DNA of 13,421 nt from 2-01-FULL-39-28 sp964436165. Lineage in GTDB: Bacteria > Patescibacteriota > Minisyncoccia > 2-02-FULL-40-12 > GWA2-44-9. A program made the translations under genes and the position numbers. How positions within the stretch are numbered: position 1 is the stretch's first letter; every line of letters begins with the position of its first letter. The stretch spans positions 1 to 13,421 of the forward strand of contig CAYTBY010000027.1 in assembly GCA_964436165.1 (NCBI GenBank), written 5' to 3'. The notes under the pieces were generated by a model. That model saw nothing but the letters and a program-made list of their open reading frames with translations. It had not been told where the DNA came from and searched no databases. Below are positions 11,878 through 13,421 of the stretch, one piece after another.

Positions 11878-13421
11878 TTGTCAGTTTCTATCAACTCTGC
11901 CGCTCTTAACGGCATTGATGCAAAATTAGTAGAAGTTGAGGTGGATTCCAGTCGCGGTATCCACTCTTTTAATATTGTCGGATTAGCCGATAAGGCTGTC
12001 CAAGAATCTAAAGAAAGGATCGGTTCGGCTATGAAAAATAGCGGTTTTTTACCGCCAAAATCAAAAACAGGACGAGTTACGGTTAACCTTGCTCCGGCCG
12101 ATACAAAGAAAGAAGGTCCAGCATACGATTTACCCATCGCCATTGGCTACTTATTTGAAACAAAGCAGATAAAGTTTGACCCTAAAGGACGGTTATTGGC
12201 CGGAGAATTATCTCTAGACGGCAGGCTAAAACCGACAGCAGGAATTCTAGCCATGACTATCTTGGCCAAAAAACAAGGTTTTACGGAAATAATCGTACCA
12301 TCTTATAATGCCAAAGAAGCGGCTAGTATAGATAAAATCAATGTTATTGGGGCAGAGACCCTATCCCAAGTGGTAGGTCACCTAGATAGAACTTCCATTA
12401 TCTCCCCTATCTCGGTAAAGCCAAGTAATAATGTCGAATATTATCCCGAATCGTTTGTATCGATAAGGGGCCAAGAAACAGCCAAAAGAGCCCTCATTGT
12501 GGCTGCAGCCGGAGGCCACAATATCTTTATGTCAGGACCACCGGGAGCCGGAAAAACGCTTTTGGCCAGGGCTTTAACCGATATTCTTCCACCGCTGTCT
12601 TTTGATGAGGCGATAGAAGTAGCCAGAGTATATAGTGCAGTCGGTCTTATTGATGGCTCGACTCCCCTATCTTTTCAGCGGCCTTTTAGAAGTCCCCACC
12701 ATACAACTTCGGCGGTAGCCGTTATTGGCGGCGGTACTTGGCCAAGACCCGGAGAAATAAGCTTGGCTCATCGGGGGGTACTTTTTCTTGATGAACTGCC
12801 GGAGTTTCCAAGGAATGTTCTTGAGGCTCTTCGACAGCCTCTTGAGGATGGTTTAGTTACGGTTTCGAGGGCCTCTGGCTCGGTTAAACTACCAGCTAAG
12901 TTTATGCTTGTTGCAGCAATGAATCCGTGCCCTTGCGGTAATTATGGAAGTCAGGTAGCGGAATGTATTTGCATGCCATTCAGCGTCTTACGGTATAGGA
13001 AAAAGGTCTCTGGTCCCTTGCTAGACCGAATTGATATTCAGATAAATGTTCCGCGCGAAACAATCACCACAGAAACACAGAATGAAGAGGAAAAAGAGGA
13101 AGAAGATTGTAAGAAAATCATAGAAATCAAGAAAAAAATAGCTCGGGCAAAAGAAACCCAATTGGCCAGATTTGCTAAATTCGGCATATATAGCAACTCG
13201 GAGATGAGTTATAAAAATGTTGAGAAAATGGCAATGATAGAAAAAAGTGCCAAGAGTATGCTTAAAAAGACCATAAATCAAAAAGGGTTATCCCTTCGCA
13301 CTTACCATAAAACTCTCAAAGTAGCCCGTACAGCGGCGGATTTGGAGGGATCGGAAACAATCAAAGACCATCACGTTGCCGAGGCCATGGGGTTGAGGAT
13401 GAATGAGAAGATGCTGACGGA
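11878..13421 (+). CDS. comM: ComM/YifB Mg-chelatase-like AAA+ ATPase (3' end outside window)
   Basis: 514 codons are seen, and the family is usually ~505-515 residues, so only the last few are missing. The N-terminal ChlI-like domain (INSAALNGIDAKLVEVEVD, FNIVGLADKAVQESKERI, VNLAPADTKKEGPAYDLPIAIG) matches YifB. AAA+ core: Walker A GPPGAGKT (220-227), Walker B FLDE (Asp305-Glu306), then AMNPCPCGNYG with the conserved Cys cluster and sensor motif PLLDRIDIQI. The C-terminal helical Mg-chelatase domain is present. In transformable bacteria ComM is a hexameric helicase that extends branch migration in recombination of incoming DNA; Patescibacteria often carry competence genes, so DNA uptake is plausible. 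Start is TTG at 11878; GGAGGGGG at 11859-11866 lies 11 nt before it. Confidence 0.92.
   Translation, partial: MSVSINSAALNGIDAKLVEVEVDSSRGIHSFNIVGLADKAVQESKERIGSAMKNSGFLPPKSKTGRVTVNLAPADTKKEGPAYDLPIAIGYLFETKQIKFDPKGRLLAGELSLDGRLKPTAGILAMTILAKKQGFTEIIVPSYNAKEAASIDKINVIGAETLSQVVGHLDRTSIISPISVKPSNNVEYYPESFVSIRGQETAKRALIVAAAGGHNIFMSGPPGAGKTLLARALTDILPPLSFDEAIEVARVYSAVGLIDGSTPLSFQRPFRSPHHTTSAVAVIGGGTWPRPGEISLAHRGVLFLDELPEFPRNVLEALRQPLEDGLVTVSRASGSVKLPAKFMLVAAMNPCPCGNYGSQVAECICMPFSVLRYRKKVSGPLLDRIDIQINVPRETITTETQNEEEKEEEDCKKIIEIKKKIARAKETQLARFAKFGIYSNSEMSYKNVEKMAMIEKSAKSMLKKTINQKGLSLRTYHKTLKVARTAADLEGSETIKDHHVAEAMGLRMNEKMLT

Noticed and set aside
11830..11880. TGA read as glycine, extending the DksA-like protein
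   Set aside because: After TGA the frame meets TAA within three codons and encodes no zinc finger; other genes here use TAA/TAG/TGA as usual.

Overview
This window reads like a piece of a small, gene-dense bacterial chromosome, most likely from the Patescibacteria (Candidate Phyla Radiation). That is an inference from gene content: a lone IscU, a lone cobalamin-adenosyltransferase homologue, one Xer recombinase, a membrane-anchored FAM173-like methyltransferase, a DksA-like coiled-coil protein without its zinc finger, and a single-pass protein I do not recognise. Gaps are short, TTG starts are frequent, and several mRNAs appear almost leaderless behind extended -10 promoters. TGA is used as a normal stop, so the TGA=Gly code of Gracilibacteria/Absconditabacteria does not apply.

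Layout. 1-889 (-): 5'-terminal part of a zinc-ribbon DDE (MULE/IS256-like) transposase running off the left edge. 1092-1927 (-): a Panacea (DUF4065) antitoxin gene followed by a RelE-like toxin gene. 2167-2589 (-): iscU with a structured 3' UTR and terminator. 2632-4659 (+): PduO-type ATP:cobalamin adenosyltransferase homologue, FAM173-like methyltransferase and secreted M23 peptidase, ending in a terminator shared with the convergent xer gene (4703-5623, -). 5750-5887 (+): an unannotated 45-residue zinc-ribbon-like protein with a clear promoter and Shine-Dalgarno. 6260-9342 (+): rpsO, a NYN-domain RNase-like gene and pnp, bracketed by two inverted copies of a ~195-bp near-palindromic element (5971-6162 and 9361-9558). 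9639-11087 (+): proline-rich single-pass membrane protein. 11088-11569: a non-coding locus holding an array of TGGTGACA sites, a consensus DnaA box, a promoter with one site in its spacer, and a candidate ~195-nt structured RNA. 11570-11842 (+): DksA/TraR-like coiled-coil protein. 11878-13421 (+): comM/YifB Mg-chelatase-like AAA+ gene running off the right edge almost complete.

How parts connect. rpsO-pnp is a classical ribosome/RNA-decay operon; here it has gained a NYN RNase-like gene and is flanked by long dsRNA-forming elements whose arms co-vary between copies. The locus at 11088-11569 looks like a repressor-controlled promoter driving an RNA with mutually exclusive hairpins. These two places, plus a 42-bp palindromic repeat inserted in frame in the adenosyltransferase gene, are the least ordinary features.
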